Shown here in pieces: positions 8,470 to 17,351 of a DNA stretch of 64,000 nt. The stretch covers positions 124,001-188,000 of the forward strand of contig NZ_JAWDIR010000044.1 in assembly GCF_046156265.1 (NCBI RefSeq), given 5' to 3'. Made by a program: the position numbers and the translations under genes. The notes beneath the pieces were generated by a model. The model ran no database searches. It was not told where the DNA came from and saw only the letters and a program-made list of their open reading frames with translations. The stretch is from CAMDHY01 sp046156265. Its GTDB lineage: Bacteria; Pseudomonadota; Alphaproteobacteria; Rhizobiales; Segnochrobactraceae. The stretch's first letter is position 1; the number at the start of each line of letters is the position of its first letter.

Positions 8470-8765
8470 CAGATCGTCTCCGGGTCGATGCGGTCGTACT
8501 CGGCGTGGGTACCGACGAACTTGATCAGCGCGCGGCGATACCCGTAGGCGACGTGAACCACGAGGCGGTACTTGTTCCCGCCGATATCGAAGATCAGCCG
8601 GTTGTCGGCGACGAAGTCGACCGTCGTTCCGAACATGGCCTTGACGTCGGTCGGACTTTGCCAGTCGGCCCGGCTGACCATGGCAAACCAGCCCCGCAAC
8701 GGCACTTCCGCTCGCGGGTGTCGCTGCCAGAACTCACGCAGCCTGCGCTTCGCGATGATCTGCAT
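8469..8765 (-). CDS. higB: HigB-family mRNA interferase toxin
   Basis: A 98-aa RelE-superfamily toxin that would cleave mRNA at the ribosome. Seen are REFWQRHPRAEVPLRGWF at the N-terminus, VKAMFGTTVDFV, the IFDIGGNKYRLVVHVAY core and the C-terminal ALIKFVGTHAEYDRID, the standard HigB signature with the H-x-x-Y end. The start codon is preceded by a short AT-containing stretch with no clear ribosome-binding site, so it may be poorly translated or leaderless. Forms an operon with higA. Confidence 0.9.
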   Translation of the reverse strand: MQIIAKRRLREFWQRHPRAEVPLRGWFAMVSRADWQSPTDVKAMFGTTVDFVADNRLIFDIGGNKYRLVVHVAYGYRRALIKFVGTHAEYDRIDPETI

Positions 8766-8774
8766 CGCATACTA

Positions 8775-8799
8775 TTGCTCGTTCCCAGTTTGGGAGCAA
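8775..8799 (-). promoter_or_regulatory. Candidate HigA operator
   Basis: An inverted repeat lies directly before higB: TCCCA (8783-8787), GTT, TGGGA (8791-8795), with outer arms TTGCTC and GAGCAA that pair when a short bulge is allowed. It overlaps the expected minus-strand promoter region (CAATAGT just before the ATG), as expected for autorepression. Confidence 0.5.
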
Positions 8800-8830
8800 G
8801 CCCCACGGGCGCTGGGTGAAGGAGAGCGCC

Positions 8831-10723
8831 TCACCCCCGCATCTTCACATACCGCCCCGGCGCGTCCTCGATCGGCTTGTGCTTGCGGCTGCCCACCTTC
8901 CGCGCCTTGACGCGGGTGTCGTCGTGGCTGCGCAGCCAGCGGTCCCAGTCGGGCCACCAGGAGCCCGGCGTCATCTCGGCGCGCTCGAGCCAGCCCTCGA
9001 ACTCGCCCGTGGGCGGCCCATCGCTCCAGTACTGGTACTTGCCGGAGGAGGGCGGGTTGCAGACGCCGGCGATGTGGCCCGATCCCGACACGACGTAGCG
9101 CACCGACCCGCCGAAGAAGCCCGAGCCGACGAACACCGACTTCGCCGGCGCGATGTGATCCTCGCGTGTGGCGAGGTTGTAGATCGGGATCTTGACGTCG
9201 CCGAGCGACAGCGGCGTGCCGTCGATCTCGATCTCGCCCTTGGTGAAGGCGTTCTCGTGGTAGAAGCGCCGCAAATAGAATGAATGGTTTGCCGCCGGCA
9301 TCCGCGTGCAGTCGGAGTTCCAGTAGAGCAGATCGAACGGGAACGGCTCCTTGCCCATCATGTAGTTCGAGACGACATAGGGCCAGATCAGGTCGTTCGA
9401 GCGCAGCATGTTGAAGGCGCTCGCCATCTTCGAGCCGTCGAGGAAGCCCTTCTCGCGCATGCGGCGCTCGAGCACGTCGAGCTGCTCCTCGTCGACGAAC
9501 ACCTTGAGGTCGCCGGCGTGGGTGAAGTCCACCTGGGTGGTCAGGAAGGTGGCGGTGGCGATGCGGTTGTCGCCGCGCTTGGCGAGGTGTGCGAGCGTCA
9601 GCGCGAGAAGCGTGCCGCCGACGCAGTAGCCGACGGCGTCCACCGCATCGGTCTTCGCCACCTCGCAGACGACGTCGAGCGTCTCGATGACGCCCTCGCG
9701 CATGTAGTCGACGAACGACTTCTCGGCGAGCGTCTCGTCCGGGTTGACCCACGAGACCAGGAACACCGTGTGTCCCTGCTCGACCAGCCAGCGCACCAGC
9801 GACTTCTCGGGGTTGAGATCGAGGATGTAGAACTTGTTGATCCACGGCGGCACGAACAGGATCGGCCGCTTGCGCACCGTCACCGTCGCCGGGGCATACT
9901 GGATGACCTGGCGGATGGCGTTCTCGGCGATCACCTTGCCGGGCGACAGCGCGAGGTTGCGGCCGACCTCGAACTTCGTCGCGTCGGTCTGGCGCAGCTT
10001 CAGGTCGCCCTTTCCCTCGCGCAGGTCCTCCGCCAACATCTTCATGCCGCGCACGAGGTTCTCGCCGTGCGAGGTGAGCGTGGCGCGCAGGAGCTCCGGG
10101 TTGGTGGCGACGAAGTTCGACGGCGACAGCGCGTTGGAGATCTGGCGCACGTAGAAGTCGGCCTTCTGGCGCGTGTGCGGGTCGAGGCCCTCGGCGCGTC
10201 CGACCATGTCTTCCGCCCAGCGGCTGGTGATCAGGTAGGCCTGCTTGACGAAGTCGAAGAAGTGGTTCGCCGACCATTCCGGGTCGCGGAAGCGCTTGTC
10301 GCGCGCGTCGGGCTCGGCGGCGGGCGTCGATTGCTCGCCCATCATCCGCCGCATCGACTGGTCCCAGAGGCTGATGTAGCCGGACCACAGCCGCGTCTGC
10401 GCCTCCATCGTCCGCTGCGGGTCGGCCAGCCAGAACTCGCTCACCTGGCCGATCGTCTTGACGACGTCGGCGAGCTCGTCGGCGAGTTCGTTCTTCTTCT
10501 CGCCCGCCTCGCGGGGCCCGAGATAGGCGGCGAGCGCCTTGCCGCCCTCCTCGACGACGCGCGCGAGGTTCTGCGCGAACAGCTCAGGGTTCTGCACCAT
10601 GTACTGCAGCACCGGATGCTCCGGCGCAGCCGTGCCGTCCGCCGCGGCCCCCGCCGGCCGCTTCTCCTGCTTGCCCTGATCGCCCGCCGCATTCCGCGGC
10701 GGGGCATCCTTGCCGACCGTCAT
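8831..10723 (-). CDS. phaC: Class I poly(3-hydroxyalkanoate) synthase
   Basis: PhaC polymerises (R)-3-hydroxyacyl-CoA into storage polyester at the granule surface. With the start at 10723 the protein has 630 aa, a class I length. The lipase-like box is GYCVGG with the nucleophile C367; the aspartate is in ATREDHIAP and the histidine in SGSGHIAGV. The N-terminal PhaC_N region (about 100-280) includes DPEWSANHFFDFVKQAYL. The C-terminus has the usual WWPDWDRWL and a basic end. An Ala/Gly/Lys-rich leader of about 35 residues is variable. No phaA, phaB or phaR is adjacent. Confidence 0.96.
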   Translation of the reverse strand: MTVGKDAPPRNAAGDQGKQEKRPAGAAADGTAAPEHPVLQYMVQNPELFAQNLARVVEEGGKALAAYLGPREAGEKKNELADELADVVKTIGQVSEFWLADPQRTMEAQTRLWSGYISLWDQSMRRMMGEQSTPAAEPDARDKRFRDPEWSANHFFDFVKQAYLITSRWAEDMVGRAEGLDPHTRQKADFYVRQISNALSPSNFVATNPELLRATLTSHGENLVRGMKMLAEDLREGKGDLKLRQTDATKFEVGRNLALSPGKVIAENAIRQVIQYAPATVTVRKRPILFVPPWINKFYILDLNPEKSLVRWLVEQGHTVFLVSWVNPDETLAEKSFVDYMREGVIETLDVVCEVAKTDAVDAVGYCVGGTLLALTLAHLAKRGDNRIATATFLTTQVDFTHAGDLKVFVDEEQLDVLERRMREKGFLDGSKMASAFNMLRSNDLIWPYVVSNYMMGKEPFPFDLLYWNSDCTRMPAANHSFYLRRFYHENAFTKGEIEIDGTPLSLGDVKIPIYNLATREDHIAPAKSVFVGSGFFGGSVRYVVSGSGHIAGVCNPPSSGKYQYWSDGPPTGEFEGWLERAEMTPGSWWPDWDRWLRSHDDTRVKARKVGSRKHKPIEDAPGRYVKMRG

Positions 10724-10929
10724 TTCCGTCCCGTCCCTCTTCGGTCCTAATAAACGGGTCCGATGGCACGGTGACAACAGCGTGGCGTCGACGCACCACA
10801 ACCATCCGGGGCGTCTGTGCGCCGTCGCGGACGTCTGCTATGTCTCCGCACGGTTTTGCGGAAGCGGGAGCGCGCGTGGTGGGTGGCCGAAGTGAGCGGG
10901 ATGGACGACGCCGGCCGGTCCGCCGGTCC

Positions 10930-11280
10930 ATGCTCGCGATCATGCCCGCCATCGGCGTCGCGGCCCTGCTCGCCGCCTGCGCCAACGACCCCGGCGCGAC
11001 GCTCATCCCGATGCCGGAACCGGAGCCGACTACCATCTCCGCCGCCGAGGTCCCGGCGACGACGCCCGACGGCTACCCGAACATCAGCGCCATGCCCGTG
11101 ATCGTCGGGGGCGTGCCCCTCACCAGCGAGGAGCAGGCGACCGCCGAGAAATCGCTCTCGGGCGATCTCACCGCCCAGGGCGGCGCGCGTCCGGCGCCCG
11201 TGTCGACCACCGCCGCCGAACTTCAGGCGGCTGGCGCCACCCACGAGGCGCGCGCCCGCGCCGAGATCGGTGGCTCCTGA
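10930..11280 (+). CDS. Small lipoprotein of unknown function
   Basis: The chosen start gives 116 aa beginning MLAIMPAIGVAALLAACAND, a signal peptide with a lipobox LAAC, so it is probably a lipid-anchored envelope protein. An upstream GTG at 10876 would add a basic n-region. The mature part is short, Pro/Ala/Thr-rich near the anchor, then a DGYPNISAMPVIVGGVPLTSEEQATAEKSL segment and an Ala/Arg tail predicted as helical. It stands alone before the aminotransferase gene. No family with a known role is recognised. Confidence 0.7.
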   Translation: MLAIMPAIGVAALLAACANDPGATLIPMPEPEPTTISAAEVPATTPDGYPNISAMPVIVGGVPLTSEEQATAEKSLSGDLTAQGGARPAPVSTTAAELQAAGATHEARARAEIGGS

Positions 11281-11390
11281 GAATCGGTTCGGTTGCGGAT
11301 ACCACGCCTGCGTGCGTGAGCCGGCGAACGATGCTATGAGGCAGCCGGCCACGGGACGGTCCGTGGCCTCCGTCCACGGGACCCACGACG

Positions 11391-12608
11391 ATGGAAGATT
11401 TCCACAAGACGCGCCGGCTGCCCCCTTACGTCTTCGAGCAGGTGAACCGCCTGAAGGCTAAGGCTCGCGCCGCCGGTGCCGACATCGTCGACCTCGGCAT
11501 GGGCAACCCGGACCTGCCGACCCCGAAGTTCATCGTCGACAAGCTCTGCGACGCCGTGCAGCGCCCGCGCACCCACCGCTATTCCGCCTCGAAGGGCATC
11601 GCCGGCCTGCGCCGCGCCCAGGCCGCCTATTACGAGCGCCGCTTCGGCGTGAAGCTCGACCCGGACACCCAGGTCGTCGCCACCCTCGGCTCGAAGGAGG
11701 GCTTCGCCAACATGGCGCAGGCGATCACCGCGCCGGGCGACGTCGTGCTGGTGCCGAACCCGAGCTACCCGATCCACGCCTTCGGGTTCCTGATGGCCGG
11801 TGGCGCGATCCGTTCGGTGCCGGCGGAGCCGGGGCCGGAGTTCTTCCACGCCCTCGAGCGGGCCGTCGTCCACTCGATCCCATCGCCGCTCGCCGTGGTG
11901 CTGTGCTACCCGGCGAACCCGACGGCGATCGTCGCCGACCTCGAGTTCTACCGCGACGTCGTCGCCTTCGCGAAGAAGCACGGGATCTTCGTGCTCTCCG
12001 ACCTTGCCTATTCCGAGATCTATTTCGACGGCGTGCCGCCGCCCTCGGTGCTGCAGGTGCCCGGCGCGATGGACGTCGCCGTCGAGTTCACCTCGATGTC
12101 GAAGACCTTCTCGATGCCGGGCTGGCGCATCGGCTTTGCCGTCGGCAACGAGCGGCTGATCGCCGCCCTGGCGCGGGTGAAGTCCTATCTCGACTATGGC
12201 GCCTTCACGCCGATCCAGGTCGCGGCCACCGCGGCGCTCAACGCCGGCGACGAGCCGATCCAGGAGGTTCGCGAGATCTACCGCCGCCGCCGCGACGTGC
12301 TGGTCGACAGCTTTGAGAAGGCGGGTTGGGCGGTGCCGGCCCCCGGTGCCTCGATGTTCGCCTGGGTGCCGATCCCCGAGCGCTTCCGCGACCTCGGCAG
12401 CCTGGAGTTCTCCAAGCTCGTGCTGGAGAAGGCCGACGTCGCCGTCTCCCCCGGCATCGGCTTCGGCGAGCACGGCGACGGCCACGTCCGCATCGCGCTG
12501 GTCGAGAACGAGCAGCGCATCCGCCAGGCCGCTCGCGGCGTCCGCCGGTTCCTTGAAACGGCGGGGGAAACATTGCACAACGTCATCCCGATCGGGGCGA
12601 GGCGCTGA
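11391..12608 (+). CDS. Class I/II aminotransferase (AlaC / LL-diaminopimelate aminotransferase type)
   Basis: A fold-type I PLP enzyme of 405 aa. The PLP lysine is K238 in SMSKTFSMPGWRIG; the substrate-site segments are LGMGNPDLPTP near the N-terminus, the NPSYPIH loop and NPTA. This subgroup is annotated as alanine transaminase AlaC or as an LL-diaminopimelate aminotransferase homologue. It directly precedes homoserine dehydrogenase with a 129-base gap, consistent with a role in aspartate-family or glutamate-alanine transamination. The amino acid actually used cannot be fixed from sequence, so no gene symbol is given. Confidence 0.88.
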   Translation: MEDFHKTRRLPPYVFEQVNRLKAKARAAGADIVDLGMGNPDLPTPKFIVDKLCDAVQRPRTHRYSASKGIAGLRRAQAAYYERRFGVKLDPDTQVVATLGSKEGFANMAQAITAPGDVVLVPNPSYPIHAFGFLMAGGAIRSVPAEPGPEFFHALERAVVHSIPSPLAVVLCYPANPTAIVADLEFYRDVVAFAKKHGIFVLSDLAYSEIYFDGVPPPSVLQVPGAMDVAVEFTSMSKTFSMPGWRIGFAVGNERLIAALARVKSYLDYGAFTPIQVAATAALNAGDEPIQEVREIYRRRRDVLVDSFEKAGWAVPAPGASMFAWVPIPERFRDLGSLEFSKLVLEKADVAVSPGIGFGEHGDGHVRIALVENEQRIRQAARGVRRFLETAGETLHNVIPIGARR

Positions 12609-12737
12609 CCGTCTAGGCTGGCGCCGCGCTCCGCCACCCGCCGCCGAGCACTCCCGCGTCCGCGCCCGGTCCCCCGAGGGCGCGGCGACGGTGCGCCGGA
12701 TCGGCCGAGCCGACACGATCCGCGGATTCGACACCCC

Positions 12738-14063
12738 ATGGAAAAGCCACTGAAAGTGGGCCTCGCCGGGCTCGGAACGGTCGGCGCGGCGACGGTCGCG
12801 CTGTTGCAGCGCCATGCCGAGGCACTGGTCGACCGCTGCGGCCGGCCGATCGTGCTGACGGCCGTCTCCGCCCGCGACCGAAGCCGGGACCGCGGCGTCG
12901 ATCTCTCCGGTCTCGCCTGGTACGACGATCCCGCCGCACTCGCCGCCGAGGCCGATATCGACGTCTTCGTCGAGCTCATTGGTGGAGAGGGTGGGGCGGC
13001 GGCCGCCGCCGTCCGGGCGGCGCTCGCTCGCGGCCTGCCGGTCGTCACCGCCAACAAGGCGCTGCTCGCCGCCCACGGCAACGAGCTCGCCCGCCTCGCC
13101 GACGCGGCCGGCGTCAGCCTCGGCTTCGAGGCGGCGGTGGCCGGCGGCATCCCGATCGTCCGCACGCTGCGTGAGGCGCTCGCCGGCAACGCGGTGAGCC
13201 GCGTCTATGGCATCCTCAACGGCACCTGCAACTACATCCTGACGCGGATGGAGAAGGAGGGGCTCGACTTCGCCCAGTGCCTCGCCGAGGCACAGCGGCT
13301 CGGCTATGCGGAGGCTGACCCGACCTTCGACGTCGAGGGCTTCGACACCGCCCACAAGCTCGCGATCCTCACCGCGCTCGCCTTCGGCACCGAGGTCGAT
13401 GCCGGCGCCATCCACATCGAGGGCATCTCGTCGATCACGCCGGCCGACATCGAGGCCGCCGACGAACTCGGCTATCGCATCAAGCTGCTCGGCGTCGCGA
13501 GCCGCACCGAGACCGGCATCGAGCAGCGCGTCCACCCGACGATGGTGCCGAAGTCGTCCGCCATCGCCCGCATCGACGGGGTGCTGAACGCGGTGGCGGT
13601 CGATGCCGACGCCGTCGGCGAGATCGTGCTCGTCGGCCCCGGTGCCGGCGGGGCGGCGACGGCATCTTCTGTCGTGGGCGACATCGCCGATGTCGCCGCC
13701 GGCCGGTCGCTGCCGGCCTTCGGCCGCAAGGCGAACCGGCTCGTGCCCTATCGTCCCGCACAGATGCGCGCCCACGCCGGTGGCTACTATGTCCGCCTGC
13801 TGGTCCGCGACCGGCCAGGCGCCTTCGCCACGGTCGCCGCCCACATGGGCGAGCACGGCATCTCGCTCGAATCGATCGTGCAGCGGCGGCGTGCCCCGAA
13901 GGCGGATGCCCCCGGCTCGGCCGTTCCGTCCGACACACAACCGATCATGATGATCACCTATGAGACGACCGAGGCGGCCATGCGCGACGCCCTCAAGGCC
14001 GTGGCGGCCTCGGAGGTCGTCGCAGGCGTGCCGCGCATGATCCGCATCGAGAAGCTGGCCTGA
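12738..14063 (+). CDS. hom: Homoserine dehydrogenase
   Basis: Hom reduces aspartate semialdehyde to homoserine, the branch point to threonine and methionine. The protein has 441 aa: an NAD(P)-binding domain (GLAGLGTVGAATVALL), the catalytic domain with AVAGGIPIVRTLREALAGN and GILNGTCNYILTRM, and a C-terminal ACT domain (YYVRLLVRDRPGAFATVAAHMGEHGISLESIVQ), which usually gives threonine feedback. The start ATG at 12738 lies after a weak ribosome-binding region. glpX follows after 55 bases. Confidence 0.96.
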   Translation: MEKPLKVGLAGLGTVGAATVALLQRHAEALVDRCGRPIVLTAVSARDRSRDRGVDLSGLAWYDDPAALAAEADIDVFVELIGGEGGAAAAAVRAALARGLPVVTANKALLAAHGNELARLADAAGVSLGFEAAVAGGIPIVRTLREALAGNAVSRVYGILNGTCNYILTRMEKEGLDFAQCLAEAQRLGYAEADPTFDVEGFDTAHKLAILTALAFGTEVDAGAIHIEGISSITPADIEAADELGYRIKLLGVASRTETGIEQRVHPTMVPKSSAIARIDGVLNAVAVDADAVGEIVLVGPGAGGAATASSVVGDIADVAAGRSLPAFGRKANRLVPYRPAQMRAHAGGYYVRLLVRDRPGAFATVAAHMGEHGISLESIVQRRRAPKADAPGSAVPSDTQPIMMITYETTEAAMRDALKAVAASEVVAGVPRMIRIEKLA

Positions 14064-14118
14064 CCCGTCCGGCCGCCGCAGAAGTTTTCGACCCAAAGAC
14101 AATTCCAGAGGTGAAGCG

Positions 14119-15117
14119 ATGGCGAAGGGCGACAAGGGGCGGACGTCAGCGGTGCTGGATCGCATGCTCACGCTCGAGGTGGTCCGGGTGACCGAGCGGG
14201 CGGCGGTGGCGGCGGCGCGTCTGCGCGGACGCGGCGACGAGAAGGCCGCCGACCAGGCCGCCGTCGACGCCATGCGCCGCGAGCTCAACCGCCTGCCGAT
14301 CAAGGGCACCGTCGTCATCGGCGAGGGCGAGCGCGACGAGGCGCCGATGCTCTACATCGGCGAGGCCGTCGGCACCGGCGAGGGCCCGAAGGTCGACATC
14401 GCCCTCGACCCGCTCGAGGGCACGACGATCTGCGCCAAGAACCTGCCGAACTCGCTCGCCGTGCTGGCCCTGTCGGAGGGCGGCGGTCTCCTCAACGCCC
14501 CCGACGTCTACATGGACAAGATCGCCATCGGCCCCGGCTACCCGCCCGGCCTCGTCGATCTCGACGCGTCGCCGGCCGAGAACATCGCCGCGCTCGCCAA
14601 GGCGAAGGGCGTGCCGGTCGGCGAGATCACCGCCTGCATCATGGACCGCACGCGCCACGAGGCGCTGATCGAGGCGGTGCGCGCCACGGGCGCCGCCATC
14701 CGCCTGATCGGCGACGGCGACGTCGCCGGCGTCATCCACACCACCGATCCGGACGAGACCGGCATCGACATCTACATCGGCATCGGCGGCGCGCCCGAGG
14801 GCGTGCTGGCGGCGGCGGCGCTGCGCTGCATCGGCGGCCAGATGCAGGGCCGGCTGATCCTCGACACCGAGGAGAAGCGCGCCCGCGCCAAGCGGATGGG
14901 CGTGCTGGAGCCGAACAAGAAGTACGACCTCACGGAGATGGCCTCCGGCGACGTCTTCTTCGCCGCCACCGGCGTCACCGACGGCAACTTCCTCGACGGC
15001 GTCGCCTTCAAGCGCGATCGCATCGAGACGCACACGGTGGTGATGCGCTCATCCACCGGCACCGTCCGCTTCATCAAGTCGACCCATCTCGACTTCTCGA
15101 AGTTCGAGAACGATTGA
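14119..15117 (+). CDS. glpX: Class II fructose-1,6-bisphosphatase
   Basis: GlpX hydrolyses fructose-1,6-bisphosphate in gluconeogenesis. Length 332 aa. Metal-binding motifs are GEGERDEAPMLYIGE and ALDPLEGTT; also seen are MDRTRHEALI, IGDGDVAGVI and FAATGVTDGNFLDGV. The start has AGAGGTGAAG upstream. It sits between hom and recJ. Sedoheptulose-bisphosphatase side activity is known in the family. Confidence 0.96.
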   Translation: MAKGDKGRTSAVLDRMLTLEVVRVTERAAVAAARLRGRGDEKAADQAAVDAMRRELNRLPIKGTVVIGEGERDEAPMLYIGEAVGTGEGPKVDIALDPLEGTTICAKNLPNSLAVLALSEGGGLLNAPDVYMDKIAIGPGYPPGLVDLDASPAENIAALAKAKGVPVGEITACIMDRTRHEALIEAVRATGAAIRLIGDGDVAGVIHTTDPDETGIDIYIGIGGAPEGVLAAAALRCIGGQMQGRLILDTEEKRARAKRMGVLEPNKKYDLTEMASGDVFFAATGVTDGNFLDGVAFKRDRIETHTVVMRSSTGTVRFIKSTHLDFSKFEND

Positions 15118-15148
15118 CGAATCGCGCCGCGGCCGGCTCCCGTCGGGG

Positions 15149-16987
15149 ATGGACGCGATCGCGGCGATAAAGGATCGGGCGGGGGCCGGTGGCCCCCACC
15201 GCACGGACGACGAGCGGCCGCTGTTCGACGTCGCCGCTTCGGTGACAGGAAAGAGCTGGCGGCCGCGCCTCGATGCCGCCGGCGAGGCGACCGCGCTCGC
15301 CATCGCCCAGCGCCACGGCCTGCCGGACGTCGTCGCCCGCGTCGTCGCCGGCCGCGGCATCGGCGTCGACGCCGTCGAGGCGTTCCTCGCCCCGAGCCTG
15401 CGCACCGCCCTGCCGGACCCCTCCATCCTCACCGACATGGACCGCGCGGCCGCCCGCCTCGCCGACGCGGTCGAGCGCGGGGAACCCGTCGGCATCGTCG
15501 CCGACTACGACGTCGATGGCGCTTCTTCCGCGGCGATCCTCGACCGCTATCTCGGCCTCCTCGGCCGCCGCCCGCGCGTGCACGTGCCGGACCGTGTCGC
15601 CGAGGGCTACGGCGTCGGCCTCGTCGCCGTCGACACGCTGGCGGAGGCCGGCGCCCGCCTCATCGTCGCGGTCGATTGCGGCACGTCCAGCCACGCCGCG
15701 CTCGCCCACGCCGCCTCCCTCGGCCTCGACGTCGTCGTCCTCGACCACCACCCGGCGCCGACCGTGCTGCCGCCGACGGTGGCGCTGGTCAATCCGAACC
15801 GCCAGGACGACCTCTCCGGCCTCGGCCACCTCTGCGCCGCCGGCGTCACCTTCCTCGCCGTCGTCGCCCTCAACCGCGAACTGCGCCGCCGCGGCCGCTT
15901 CGCCGGCGGCCGCGAGCCGGACCTCCTCGCCCTGCTCGACCTCGTCGCCCTCGGTACCGTCTGCGACGTCGTCCCGCTCACCGGCCTCAACCGCGCCTAC
16001 GTCTCGCGTGGGCTGGCGGTGATGCGGCTGCGCGCCAACCCTGGCCTCGCGGCGCTCGCCGACGCAGCCCGCCTCAGCGGCCCGCCGGCCGCCTGGCATC
16101 TCGGCTTCCTGCTCGGCCCGCGCATCAACGCCGGGGGGCGCATCGGCGACTCGGGCCTCGGCGCCCGTCTGCTTGCGACCGACGATCCGGTCGAGGCCGG
16201 CCGAATCGCCGCCGACCTCGACACCCTCAACCGCATCCGCCAGGACGTCGAGGCCGAGGCGCTCGCCGAGGCCGACGCCATGACGCTGACGCTCGGTGAC
16301 GATCCGGTCGTCGTGGTCGCGGGCGCGCGCTGGCATCCGGGCGTCGTCGGCCTCGTCGCCGCCCGCCTGAAGGAGCGCACCGGTCGCCCGGCGATCGCGA
16401 TCTCCGGCGAGAACGGCGCCGGCTCCGGCCGCTCGATCTCCGGCGTCGACCTCGGCGCCGCCGTTACAGCCGCCGTCGAGGCCGGCCACCTCGCCAAGGG
16501 CGGCGGCCACGCCATGGCTGCTGGCCTCACCGTCGCCGCCGACCGCATCGACGGCCTGCGCGCCTTCCTGTGCGAGCGCCTCGGCCCCGCCGTCGAAGCC
16601 GCTCGCGCCCGCGCCGGGCTTTCCATCGACGCACCGCTGTCGGCCGCCGCCGCCTCGCCGGAACTCGTCGAGATGATCGAGAAGGCCGGGCCGTTCGGCG
16701 CCGGCTGCCCGGAGCCGGTGTTCGCCTTTGCCGGCCACCGCATCGTCGACGCCCTCGTCGTCGGCGGCAGCCACGTCAAGGTGACGATCGCCGGTGGCGA
16801 CGGCGCGCGGCTGGAGGCGATCGCCTTCCGCGCCGCCGAGGCGCCGCTCGGCCGCGCCCTGCTCGCCGCCCGCGGCAGCGTCCGCCACGTCGCCGGAACC
16901 CTCGGCATCGATGTCTGGGGCGGCGGCCGCAAGGTCGTGCTGCGCCTCGTCGACGCCGCCGAGCCCGGCCGGCCGCACGGCGGCTGA
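15149..16987 (+). CDS. recJ: Single-stranded-DNA-specific exonuclease RecJ
   Basis: RecJ is a 5'-3' exonuclease in recombination and mismatch repair. Length 612 aa, normal. DHH-domain motifs are DYDVDGASSAAIL (motif I), VDCGTSSHAAL, VVVLDHHPAP (motif III, DHH) and LGTVCDVVPL; the DHHA1 part has GGGHAMAAGLT, and the C-terminal OB-like domain follows. The first about 40 residues are a leader. It is co-directional with glpX, 31 bases downstream. Confidence 0.96.
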   Translation: MDAIAAIKDRAGAGGPHRTDDERPLFDVAASVTGKSWRPRLDAAGEATALAIAQRHGLPDVVARVVAGRGIGVDAVEAFLAPSLRTALPDPSILTDMDRAAARLADAVERGEPVGIVADYDVDGASSAAILDRYLGLLGRRPRVHVPDRVAEGYGVGLVAVDTLAEAGARLIVAVDCGTSSHAALAHAASLGLDVVVLDHHPAPTVLPPTVALVNPNRQDDLSGLGHLCAAGVTFLAVVALNRELRRRGRFAGGREPDLLALLDLVALGTVCDVVPLTGLNRAYVSRGLAVMRLRANPGLAALADAARLSGPPAAWHLGFLLGPRINAGGRIGDSGLGARLLATDDPVEAGRIAADLDTLNRIRQDVEAEALAEADAMTLTLGDDPVVVVAGARWHPGVVGLVAARLKERTGRPAIAISGENGAGSGRSISGVDLGAAVTAAVEAGHLAKGGGHAMAAGLTVAADRIDGLRAFLCERLGPAVEAARARAGLSIDAPLSAAAASPELVEMIEKAGPFGAGCPEPVFAFAGHRIVDALVVGGSHVKVTIAGGDGARLEAIAFRAAEAPLGRALLAARGSVRHVAGTLGIDVWGGGRKVVLRLVDAAEPGRPHGG

Positions 16988-17006
16988 AGACGCGGCCCTC
17001 TCCGCC

Positions 17007-17021
17007 TTAACCTGACCTTTA
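17007..17021 (+). promoter_or_regulatory. CtrA-like box between recJ and ccrM
   Basis: TTAA-N7-TTTA matches the CtrA consensus TTAA-N7-TTAA at 7 of 8 fixed positions. In Caulobacter, CtrA controls ccrM, which makes the match relevant. It lies about 330 bases before the ccrM start, further than usual. Confidence 0.4.
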
Positions 17022-17087
17022 CGATAACGCGCCACTCTCTGCCTGCGCGTCGCTTGAAGGTTCTGCGTCGCGATGCGCACTAGCTTC

Positions 17088-17113
17088 GCGGGGCGTCGGC
17101 AACGACGCCCCGC
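17088..17113 (+). terminator. Hairpin downstream of recJ, possible terminator
   Basis: An 11-bp perfect stem (17088-17098 with 17103-17113) with a GCAA tetraloop, 100 bases past the recJ stop. There is no T run, so termination is possible but unproven. Confidence 0.4.
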
Positions 17114-17131
17114 TTCGCGTTCCGGGTTACG

Positions 17132-17160
17132 GCCGACTGGTCCGGTCACCGGACCAGTCG
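17132..17160. repeat. 29-bp near-perfect palindrome upstream of ccrM
   Basis: Arms CCGACTGGTCCGGT and its exact complement are separated by one base. It could be a dimer-binding site or an RNA hairpin. The inner ACTGGTC...GACCAGT theme recurs at 37176-37198 with a 9-base spacer. Confidence 0.6.
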
Positions 17161-17259
17161 GCAGCGCGCACCGGCCCGCGCGCCACGGCGCCACCCAGGG
17201 GCCCGTCCAGCCCTCACGGGAAGCTTCCGCCATGGTAAACAAGCCGTTGCACAGGCTGA

Positions 17260-17289
17260 TATAATTGTTTCGTTAAGCCTGCCGCTTAA
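17260..17289 (+). promoter_or_regulatory. Candidate ccrM promoter with inverted TTAA motif
   Basis: A perfect TATAAT (17260-17265), rare in this genome, has no clear -35. It is followed by GTTAAG (17272-17277), 7 bases and CTTAAC (17285-17290), a symmetric TTAA pair spaced by 9 rather than the CtrA-standard 7. The ccrM start is 62 bases downstream. No GANTC site was seen in this leader. Confidence 0.4.
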
Positions 17290-17351
17290 CCTCGACTTCA
17301 CGCCGGTTCGCGAGGCTCCCAGTCCGATCGCTGGAGGGGAGCCGCTCACCG

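Noticed and set aside
11334..14318. Open frame of about 990 codons on the minus strand opposite the aminotransferase and homoserine dehydrogenase genes
   Set aside because: It is antisense to two clear genes, has His/Arg/Gly/Asp-rich composition typical of mirror frames in high-GC DNA, and shows no domain.
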